From: Anaerolineales bacterium
GTDB taxonomy: Bacteria; Chloroflexota; Anaerolineae; Epilineales; JAANWY01
NCBI GenBank assembly: GCA_018263655.1
Contig: JAANWY010000092.1
Location: 1 to 17,200 of the forward strand
Direction of reading: 5' to 3'
Length of the DNA stretch: 17,200 bases
Shown here: positions 1-4,623 of the stretch, piece after piece
How positions within the stretch are numbered: the stretch's first letter is position 1
How the letters are laid out: each line of letters opens with the position of its first letter
Program-made: the position numbers and the translations under genes
The notes under the pieces: model-generated
Database searches by the model: none
What the model was told of the DNA's origin: nothing
What the model saw: the letters and a program-made list of their open reading frames with translations, nothing else

Positions 1-26
1 CTGATGCTGCGGAGGAACCGGTGACC

Positions 27-71
27 TCGCCTCCGCCCCTCCGCCCCTCCGCACCCCTGCCCCCCCGCACC
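27..71 (-). repeat. G-rich 8-bp-type repeat downstream of ilvC
   Basis: Just past the ilvC stop, the plus strand repeats units of the form CCGCCCCT. On the transcribed (minus) strand this gives four runs of four or more G (positions 36-39, 44-47, 54-57 and 60-66), separated by 2 to 6 bases. The pattern fits a potential G-quadruplex in the RNA. No gene is visible in positions 1-71, and the next operon gene, if any, lies outside the window. Whether this acts as a terminator, a spacer or nothing cannot be read from the sequence. Confidence 0.55.
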
Positions 72-1097
72 CTAGCTCCCTTGCTCCTCATACCACGGCA
101 CGTCCTTGGCTTCGAGCCACGTCATCATGTTGCGGAGTTCGCGGCCGACTTGCTCGATGGGGTGGTCCATGTCTTCGCGGCGCCAGCGGTTGAAGTTAGG
201 CCGGCCGGCTTTGTTTTCCTCAATCCACTCCTGGGCGTAAGTGCCGTCCCGGATGTCCTCTAACATCTGCCACATCGTCTCACGTGTTTCGTCGGTGATG
301 ACCTTCGGGCCGCCGGTGTAGTCGCCGTGCTCGGCGGTGTCGGACACCGAATAGCGCATGTAGGTCAGTCCACCCTCGTACATCAGGTCGACGATGAGCT
401 TCAGCTCGTTGAGGACCTCGAAGTAGGCAATCTCGGACTGGTAGCCGGCTTCGGTCAAAATCTCGAAGGCAGCCTTCACCAACGCTGTCACGCCGCCACA
501 CAGAACCACCTGCTCGCCGAACAGATCCGTTTCCGTCTCTTCGTCGAAGGTGGTCTCGATCACGCCGGCCCGCGCACAGCCCAGGCCAGCCGCGTAGGCC
601 AGGGCGTTGGCCCTGGCTTCACCCGACGGATCCTGGTGCACAGCCAAGAGGGCCGGAACCCCCTGACCTTCCTGGTAGAGTTCACGCAGCCGATGCCCAG
701 GCGACTTAGGCGCTATCATGCTGACGTCGACGAAGTCCGGCGGCACGATCTGCTCGTAGCGGATGTTGAAGCCGTGAGCGAACATCAAGGTGTCACCCGG
801 CTCCAATCCTGGCTCGACCGCCTCCTCGTACAGCGCCGGCTGGGTCGGATCCGGCGCCAGCATGATGACGACGTCGGCCTCCGTTGCAGCGTCGGCAGCT
901 GTCGCAACCCGTAGGCCGTCGGCCTCAGCTTTGGGCCAGGATGAACTACCCGCGTATAGGCCAACAATCACGTCAACGCCTGAATCGTGCAAGTTCAGCG
1001 CGTGGGCGTGGCCCTGACTGCCGTAACCGATGACGGCCACAGTCTTGCCGTCAAGCCGGCTCAGATCAGCATCTTTGTCGTAGTACACGTTTGCCAT
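72..1097 (-). CDS. ilvC: Ketol-acid reductoisomerase (acetohydroxyacid isomeroreductase)
   Basis: This is the second enzyme of valine/isoleucine synthesis. It performs Mg-dependent alkyl migration and NAD(P)H reduction of acetolactate or acetohydroxybutyrate in the cytosol. The protein is 341 residues, the usual short (class I) length. An N-terminal Rossmann domain carries GYGSQG (24-29). The C-terminal knotted helical domain has the expected metal and substrate ligands D191, E195, E227, E231 and S252, with H108 in the FAHGFNI motif. The ATG at 1095-1097 is preferred because AAGGAG lies 6 nt upstream and because the longer reading frame translates only simple repeats. It is the third gene after ilvB and ilvN. 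One oddity is the cofactor loop, LYAGSSSW (47-54): most homologues have Arg where this has Tyr48. Identification is secure; NADPH versus NADH preference is open. Confidence 0.97.
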   Translation of the reverse strand: MANVYYDKDADLSRLDGKTVAVIGYGSQGHAHALNLHDSGVDVIVGLYAGSSSWPKAEADGLRVATAADAATEADVVIMLAPDPTQPALYEEAVEPGLEPGDTLMFAHGFNIRYEQIVPPDFVDVSMIAPKSPGHRLRELYQEGQGVPALLAVHQDPSGEARANALAYAAGLGCARAGVIETTFDEETETDLFGEQVVLCGGVTALVKAAFEILTEAGYQSEIAYFEVLNELKLIVDLMYEGGLTYMRYSVSDTAEHGDYTGGPKVITDETRETMWQMLEDIRDGTYAQEWIEENKAGRPNFNRWRREDMDHPIEQVGRELRNMMTWLEAKDVPWYEEQGS

Positions 1098-1103
1098 GTT
1101 AGT

Positions 1104-1109
1104 CTCCTT
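1104..1109 (-). promoter_or_regulatory. Shine-Dalgarno site that fixes the ilvC start
   Basis: AAGGAG on the minus strand lies 6 nt before the ATG at 1095-1097. It decides against the in-frame start 105 nt further upstream, which has only repeat DNA around it. Confidence 0.85.
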
Positions 1110-1112
1110 GTC

Positions 1113-1267
1113 CGTTAGTCGATTAGTCGATTGGTCGGGTAGTCGGGTAGTCGGTTGGTCGGTTGGTCGATTAGTCGATTGGTCGGTTAGTCGGCTAGTC
1201 ACGCAGTTATTGGACTACCCGACTACCCAACTACCCGACTACCCAACTACCCGACTACCCAACTACC
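1113..1267 (-). repeat. Inverted arrays of degenerate 8-bp repeats between ilvN and ilvC
   Basis: The spacer between ilvN and ilvC is almost entirely 8-bp repeats. From 1113 to 1200 the plus strand repeats TAGTCGGT/TAGTCGAT/TGGTCGGT-like units. From 1213 to 1267 it repeats CCGACTAC/CCAACTAC-like units, which are the reverse complement. The two arrays are separated by about 12 bp of non-repeat sequence, so the transcript could fold into a long hairpin in which many mismatches become G-U pairs. No ORF within it is credible. It could be a neutral simple-repeat expansion, a mobile palindromic element, or a structure affecting ilvC expression. Confidence 0.85.
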
Positions 1268-1270
1268 TGA

Positions 1271-1798
1271 CTATGAAACGCTCTTCAGCGCCGGCCGGCG
1301 GCCGTTCATGGTCGGCACACTCTTTTCGCCCCGGACCATAGCGACGCGCCCGGTACGCACCATCTCGACGATGCCAAAAGGGTTGAGCAAATCGATCATC
1401 GAGTCGATTTTCTCTTCGGTACCCGTGACCTCCACAATGAGCGATGTCTGGCTGACATCGACAATCTTGCCCCGGAAGATCTGCGTGATCTGGTTGATCT
1501 CGGCCCGAGCCGTGGCATCGGCCTTCACCTTGATAAGCGCTAGATCACGCGTCACTGCCCGGTCCGGCGTGACATCTTGGACACTGATCACGTTGACCAG
1601 CTTATTGAGATTCACTTCGACCAGATGGGCGTTCGTCCGATCAGCGTCAACGACAATCGTCATGCGCGAGACGCCCGGAACACTGGTGTGTCCTACAGTC
1701 AGGCTCTCTATGTTGAAGTTCCGTCGACGGAACAGGCTGGCGACACGGTTCAGAACGCCAGGCTTATCCTCTACCAATGCAACGAGTGTGTGGTCCAT
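1271..1798 (-). CDS. ilvN: Acetolactate synthase, small regulatory subunit
   Basis: This is the regulatory partner of acetohydroxyacid synthase. It binds valine (in studied members) and stimulates and feedback-inhibits the large subunit. The protein is 175 residues, typical of the full-length IlvN/IlvH form. An N-terminal ACT domain (about 4-78) opens with VALVEDKPGVLNRVASLFRR and the NIESLTVG stretch. A second ACT-like C-terminal domain (about 85-160) carries QITQIFRGKIVDVS and the LLNPFGIVEMVRTGRVAM block. The ATG at 1796-1798 has a GAGAGG-type ribosome site about 7 nt upstream. The gene lies 78 nt after ilvB and 173 nt before ilvC, with simple repeats in both gaps, in the same direction under the ilvB promoter. 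No missing residues or frameshift are visible. Confidence 0.95.
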   Translation of the reverse strand: MDHTLVALVEDKPGVLNRVASLFRRRNFNIESLTVGHTSVPGVSRMTIVVDADRTNAHLVEVNLNKLVNVISVQDVTPDRAVTRDLALIKVKADATARAEINQITQIFRGKIVDVSQTSLIVEVTGTEEKIDSMIDLLNPFGIVEMVRTGRVAMVRGEKSVPTMNGRRPALKSVS

Positions 1799-1815
1799 TT
1801 TTTCGCCTCTCTTTT

Positions 1816-1867
1816 CGTGTTTATGTCTCGTGTTTATGTCTCGTGTTTATGTCTCATGTTTATGTCT
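1816..1867 (-). repeat. Four tandem 13-bp repeats between ilvB and ilvN
   Basis: The plus-strand unit CGTGTTTATGTCT occurs four times end to end (1816-1828, 1829-1841, 1842-1854, 1855-1867). The first three are identical and the fourth has a single G-to-A change. The array fills most of the 78-nt ilvB-ilvN gap and stops about 10 nt short of the ilvN ribosome site. Copy number may vary between strains by slippage. No function is evident. Confidence 0.95.
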
Positions 1868-1876
1868 GCCCTTATC

Positions 1877-3592
1877 CTAGCTCCGCACCGAGGCCGGCGA
1901 TGTGCTCGGCGTGGGACGCCGGATCATCTTGTCCAAATCGGCGCCGGACGGCACCATGGGGTAGACGATGTCGGCTTTTTCGACCACAAAGTCAATCAAG
2001 AACGGCCCCGCTGTTTCCCGAGCCTGCCGCACAGCGGCTTCGACGTCTTCACGTCGGTCAACCCGCAGAGCGGGGACGCCATAGGCTTCAGCCAGCTTAA
2101 CGAAATCGGGGTTCACCAGCGGGGTTTCCGCGTACCGCTCTTCGTAGAAGAACTCCTGCCACTGCCGCACCATCCCCAGATAGGCGTTGTTGATGATAGC
2201 GATGTTGACGTCCACATTTTCCTGAACAGCAGTAGCCAATTCTTGATTGGTCATCTGGAACCCGCCGTCGCCCACGATGGCCCACACTTCCTCGTCGGGC
2301 TGGCCGAACTTAGCGCCCACGGCGGCCGGAAAGCCGAACCCCATCGTGCCGAGTCCGCCAGACGTGAGGAGGGTGAACGGTCGCTCGTGATGGTAGTACT
2401 GAGCCTCCCACATCTGGTGTTGCCCGACGTCGCTCACTGTGATAGCATCGCCATTGGTGTACTCCCAGATATCGCGGATCACGTGGGCCCCCAGCAGCTC
2501 GCCGTTGGCCTCCTGATAGATAATATCGCGGGATCGGGTGTCGGCCTGCCATTCGTCGATCTGGGTCAGCCACGTCGATCGATCACAGCTCTCGACCAGT
2601 GGATTCAACTGCTGCAAGACGGCCTTCAGATCACCGACGATGCCGAGATCCACGGGGACGTTCTTGTTGATTTCCGAAGCATCGATCTCGATGTGGATCT
2701 TCTTGGAGTCAGGCGCATACGTCTGCAAGTTACCGGTGACACGGTCATCGAAGCGCATACCGAAGGCCAAAAGCAAATCGGCCGATTGGATAGCCTGGTT
2801 CACATAGGCTTCGCCATGCATGCCCATCATGCCCAGATTCATCCGGTGCGAAGCCGGCATATTGCCGATACCCAGCAGGGTCTGGGAAACGGGGACGTTA
2901 CCCCGCTCGGCGAACTCGCGCAGCTCCTGCATGGCGCCCGACATGAGCACGCCGTGGCCGGCCAGCACCAGCGGGCGCTCCGAGGCGTTGATCATCTCGG
3001 TGGCGCGCTGCACCTCTTCAGGAGAGGCTTCGCTGGGGGGCGCGTAACCTGGCAACTCGAGATCCTCTTCAGGATATACGAAGTCCGTCTCGGCGACCTG
3101 GACATCTTTACAAATATCGATGAGGACGGGACCGGGCCGGCCGGTGCGTGCGACGTGGAAGGCTTCGCGGATGATGTATGCCAGATCGTCGACATCGGTG
3201 ACCAGGTAGTTGTGCTTGGTGATGGGTAGGGTGACGCCGGTGACGTCGGTCTCCTGGAACGCGTCGCCGCCGAGGGCTGTCGTGGGGACCTGTCCGGTGA
3301 AGCAGACCATGGGGGATGAGTCCATCATGGCCGTGGCGATGCCGGTGACCAGGTTGGTGGCGCCGGGTCCGCTGGTGGCCATGGCCACACCCACTTTGCC
3401 AGTGGTGCGGGCGTAGCCATCAGCCATGTGCGCGGCGCCCTGTTCGTGGCGCGCCAGCACATGGTGAACGAAATCGTACTGGGTCATCGCGTCATAGGTC
3501 GGAAGAATTGCTCCGCCCGGGTACCCAAAGACCACCTCGACACCTTCCCGCTCGAGACATTCCCAGATAATTTGTGCTCCGCTACGTCGCAT
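1877..3592 (-). CDS. ilvB: Acetolactate synthase, large catalytic subunit
   Basis: This is the ThDP-dependent first common enzyme of valine, leucine and isoleucine synthesis. It condenses pyruvate with pyruvate or 2-oxobutyrate. The protein is 571 residues, the normal catalytic-subunit length. The N-terminal ThDP pyrimidine domain has the activating E50 in RHEQGAAHMADGYAR. The central FAD-associated domain carries RFDDRVTG (280-287). The C-terminal pyrophosphate domain has the GDG (441-443) to NN (468-469) ThDP/Mg motif. W478 in VRQWQEFF corresponds to the tryptophan conserved in anabolic enzymes at the herbicide site. FAD-type residues and the adjacent ilvN argue for the anabolic AHAS rather than a catabolic acetolactate synthase. 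The ATG at 3590-3592 has AAAGGAGGT 6 nt upstream. It is the first structural gene of the operon and follows an attenuator leader. Confidence 0.97.
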   Translation of the reverse strand: MRRSGAQIIWECLEREGVEVVFGYPGGAILPTYDAMTQYDFVHHVLARHEQGAAHMADGYARTTGKVGVAMATSGPGATNLVTGIATAMMDSSPMVCFTGQVPTTALGGDAFQETDVTGVTLPITKHNYLVTDVDDLAYIIREAFHVARTGRPGPVLIDICKDVQVAETDFVYPEEDLELPGYAPPSEASPEEVQRATEMINASERPLVLAGHGVLMSGAMQELREFAERGNVPVSQTLLGIGNMPASHRMNLGMMGMHGEAYVNQAIQSADLLLAFGMRFDDRVTGNLQTYAPDSKKIHIEIDASEINKNVPVDLGIVGDLKAVLQQLNPLVESCDRSTWLTQIDEWQADTRSRDIIYQEANGELLGAHVIRDIWEYTNGDAITVSDVGQHQMWEAQYYHHERPFTLLTSGGLGTMGFGFPAAVGAKFGQPDEEVWAIVGDGGFQMTNQELATAVQENVDVNIAIINNAYLGMVRQWQEFFYEERYAETPLVNPDFVKLAEAYGVPALRVDRREDVEAAVRQARETAGPFLIDFVVEKADIVYPMVPSGADLDKMIRRPTPSTSPASVRS

Positions 3593-3598
3593 GTCGTT

Positions 3599-3607
3599 AC
3601 CTCCTTT
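3599..3607 (-). promoter_or_regulatory. Strong Shine-Dalgarno site of ilvB
   Basis: AAAGGAGGT on the minus strand is a near-perfect anti-16S match with 6-nt spacing to the ilvB ATG. It fixes the start. Confidence 0.9.
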
Positions 3608-3697
3608 AGGGCTGGGGATCCAATTGATCCCACAATTGACCGCAAAAACGAAACGCCCTCATCCCGAGCAGGTGAGCAGGGGTGTGGGGTACAGGAA

Positions 3698-3733
3698 TGA
3701 AAAATCGACGCTCCGTGGCGTGTGGATTTTTCA
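3698..3733 (-). repeat. Hairpin with A/T-rich 9-bp stem in the ilvB leader
   Basis: TGAAAAATC and GATTTTTCA form a perfect 9-bp outer stem (3698-3706 with 3725-3733). A shorter ACGC/GCGT inner pairing lies around a small loop. It lies in the transcribed leader between the attenuator and the ilvB ribosome site. It resembles half of a terminator, but the T-run is inside the stem and does not follow it, so I do not call a terminator. Confidence 0.5.
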
Positions 3734-3760
3734 CCCTTGCCCCCCGGCCCCCGCGCCCCC
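3734..3760 (-). other. Potential G-quadruplex in the ilvB mRNA leader
   Basis: The plus strand has C-runs at 3734-3736, 3740-3745, 3748-3752 and 3756-3760. The sense (minus) strand therefore carries four runs of 3 to 6 G separated by 2 to 3 bases, the standard quadruplex pattern with short loops. It lies about 140 nt upstream of the ilvB start and downstream of the attenuator. Folding in the cell is not shown. Confidence 0.5.
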
Positions 3761-3803
3761 TCGCTCAGAGGTGAAGGCGTCGGCGCCTTGTGACTCAATG
3801 CAA

Positions 3804-3834
3804 GTCGATTTGGCAAATCGATTTGGCAAATCGA
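3804..3834. repeat. REP-like palindromic repeat, copy 1 (tandemly doubled core)
   Basis: TCGATTTGGCAAA occurs twice in tandem (3805-3817 and 3818-3830) and is followed by TCGACC. Each unit plus the next TCGA makes a palindrome, TCGATTTG-G-CAAATCGA. A related palindrome recurs about 85 bp away at 3919-3939. Both copies lie in the ilvB leader. The pair resembles a dispersed REP-type element, but copies elsewhere in the genome cannot be seen from here. Confidence 0.65.
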
Positions 3835-3869
3835 CCTACAAAGGTTGAGTTAGTAGCCGACACGTCCTG

Positions 3870-3902
3870 GTGCCGGGCTGCCGGCCGAACCGGCGGTGGC
3901 AC
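3870..3902. repeat. GC-rich stem-loop between the two REP-like copies
   Basis: GTGCC (3870-3874) pairs with GGCAC (3898-3902), and an inner GCCGG pairs with CCGGC around a 4-5 nt loop. It lies exactly between the two palindromic copies, so the whole 3804-3939 block may be one composite element. Confidence 0.5.
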
Positions 3903-3918
3903 CGCTGTGTGCCACGCA

Positions 3919-3939
3919 GGTCGACTTGCCAAATCGACC
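3919..3939. repeat. REP-like palindromic repeat, copy 2
   Basis: GGTCGACTTG (3919-3928) and CAAATCGACC (3930-3939) form an inverted repeat with one mismatch around a single central base. This is the same TCGA-TTTG-CAAA-TCGA theme as the copy at 3804-3834. It begins about 12 nt beyond the T-run of the attenuator terminator. Confidence 0.6.
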
Positions 3940-3952
3940 CATTGTACCCAAT

Positions 3953-3980
3953 CAAAAAGGCCTCCCGTCTGGGAGGCCTC
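3953..3980 (-). terminator. Intrinsic terminator of the ilvBNC attenuator
   Basis: On the minus strand AGGCCTCCC (3979-3971), loop AGAC, and GGGAGGCCT (3966-3958) form a perfect 9-bp GC-rich hairpin ending in a run of five T (3958-3954). It lies 32 nt after the leader-peptide stop and about 360 nt before the ilvB start. Its 5' arm and loop (3976-3964) can pair instead with 4033-4021, so terminator and antiterminator are mutually exclusive. Confidence 0.9.
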
Positions 3981-4069
3981 TAAGTTTCGGCTTTGGTGTA
4001 GGCACTACACCTTATCCAGTCCTCCCAAACGGGTTTAGCCCCTCGGTAATGACGAGGAGCTCGATAAGG
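3964..4069 (-). promoter_or_regulatory. Transcription attenuator: segments 1, 2, 3 of the ilvBNC leader RNA
   Basis: Three competing pairings are visible. Segment 2:3, the antiterminator, pairs 4033-4021 (CCCGTTTGGGAGG) with 3976-3964 (CCTCCCAGACGGG) over 13 bp with one G-U pair. Segment 1:2, the pause structure, pairs 4069-4063 (CCTTATC) with 4016-4010 (GATAAGG) and 4058-4054 with 4024-4020. Segment 1 is inside the Leu/Val/Ile codon run of the leader peptide. Segment 3:4 is the terminator. A ribosome stalled at the branched-chain codons would cover segment 1, free segment 2 to hold segment 3, and allow read-through into ilvB. A small hairpin at 4010-3994 (GGTGTAG/CTACACC) sits between segments 2 and 3. 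The logic follows the known enterobacterial ilv/leu/trp attenuators; its operation here is inferred. Confidence 0.88.
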
Positions 4070-4101
4070 ACGACAACGATAAGGCCTAGCCGGTTGATCA
4101 T
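4012..4101 (-). CDS. Branched-chain-rich attenuation leader peptide of the ilvBNC operon
   Basis: This 29-residue ORF starts with ATG at 4101-4099 and ends in TAA at 4014-4012. It contains 6 Leu, 4 Ile and 4 Val. Residues 5-18 read LGLIVVVLIELLVI, so 12 of 14 are the end products of the pathway. It starts about 50 nt after the predicted transcription start and overlaps segments 1 and 2 of the attenuator. This arrangement is expected of a peptide whose translation reports charged tRNA-Leu/Ile/Val levels. The ribosome site is weak (a GAG 8 nt before the ATG, within a purine-rich stretch). Control peptides such as this are usually left out of automatic annotation because of length. Confidence 0.9.
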   Translation of the reverse strand: MINRLGLIVVVLIELLVITEGLNPFGRTG

Positions 4102-4155
4102 CAGTTGATCTCGATCTCTTTACCTGTTGTGATTCTCTGTCGCAACTTGCCAATC

Positions 4156-4184
4156 ATTCTAACACATTATTGAGGATTTGTCAA
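4156..4184 (-). promoter_or_regulatory. Sigma70-type promoter of the ilvBNC operon
   Basis: On the minus strand a perfect -35 box TTGACA (4184-4179) and a -10 box TAGAAT (4161-4156) are separated by exactly 17 bp. The predicted start of transcription is near 4149, about 50 nt upstream of the leader-peptide ATG and about 555 nt upstream of ilvB. The position and quality make this the clearest promoter in the window. Confidence 0.88.
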
Positions 4185-4250
4185 CCCACCGTCCCGGCGT
4201 TCCCCATAACTTGGATGCCAAAATGATACTTTGAGAGTAAGCGTTCAGCC

Positions 4251-4349
4251 ACCCTTGCGAAGGTTGGGAGTAGCCTTGGCAAGAGACCGGCTTTTCGACT
4301 GGCGGGGGACCTTTCAACCCGAATGTAACTGGCAAACCTTCGCAAGGGT
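4251..4349. repeat. Inverted repeat, 15-bp perfect arms
   Basis: ACCCTTGCGAAGGTT (4251-4265) and AACCTTCGCAAGGGT (4335-4349) are exact reverse complements 69 bp apart. No coding potential is convincing between them. It could be a miniature transposon-like element, a RNA structure or a binding site. No flanking target duplication is obvious. Confidence 0.7.
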
Positions 4350-4375
4350 CCCCACTATGGGGATTCCAGAATTTA

Positions 4376-4431
4376 AAACCTCCCAAAGACCCAAAGATTT
4401 ATGAGGGAAATGGGCCATTTTTGGGAGGTTT
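4376..4431 (-). terminator. Possible terminator downstream of the HD-GYP gene
   Basis: AAACCTCCCAAA (4376-4387) and TTTGGGAGGTTT (4420-4431) are perfect 12-bp arms around a 32-nt loop. Read on the minus strand, the second arm ends in TTTTAAATT, a short T-rich tail. It would stop transcription from the signalling operon before the ilv promoter. The large loop and broken T-run make this a moderate call, and it could equally act on the plus strand. Confidence 0.4.
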
Positions 4432-4490
4432 ATTTCCCTGGAAGTCCCTATCTGAACGGTTACCTTTGAGATTCACGACCAAAGATGGTA

Positions 4491-4577
4491 TGATCATCGT
4501 TTCGGCCACTAGCCATAACCGCTGGATTTGGCAATCCAGCGGGAGCAGGCGGAAGCCAATGGCCGAAACGATGATCA
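4491..4577. repeat. Large palindrome with nested hairpin, 47 nt downstream of the HD-GYP gene
   Basis: TGATCATCGTTTCGGCCA (4491-4508) and its exact reverse complement (4560-4577) form 18-bp arms. Within the 51-bp interior, CGCTGGATT and AATCCAGCG (4520-4528 and 4533-4541) form a second perfect 9-bp stem around TGGC. No T-run follows on either strand, so this is not a standard terminator. The rest of 4185-4623 holds only this and the two other inverted repeats listed; I see no gene there. Confidence 0.85.
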
Positions 4578-4623
4578 AGGCCGGCACGTACAACCTAACT
4601 TGACCCTGGACAATCACAGCCGG

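Noticed and set aside
1098..1202. 35-codon N-terminal extension of IlvC
   Set aside because: It translates only the 8-bp spacer repeats, while the ATG at 1095-1097 has a well-placed AAGGAG.
1816..1867. Possible CRISPR array
   Set aside because: The 13-bp units are contiguous without spacers, and no cas gene is present.
1577..3229. Long plus-strand ORF (550 codons) opposite ilvB/ilvN
   Set aside because: It is antisense to two unmistakable genes, has no recognisable domain and crosses the 13-bp repeats.
3484..3816. Minus-strand ORF of 110 codons in the ilv leader
   Set aside because: It overlaps the ilvB start in another frame and translates repeat and G-run DNA.
3895..3905. T-box-like GGTGGCACCGC on the plus strand
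   Set aside because: It matches 11 of 14 consensus positions but lies on the strand opposite the ilv operon, has no downstream plus-strand gene, and is explained by the local GC-rich stem-loop.
4251..4577. Insertion sequence remnant
   Set aside because: The three inverted repeats have different arms, no transposase fragment lies between them and no target duplication is seen; they are kept as separate repeats.
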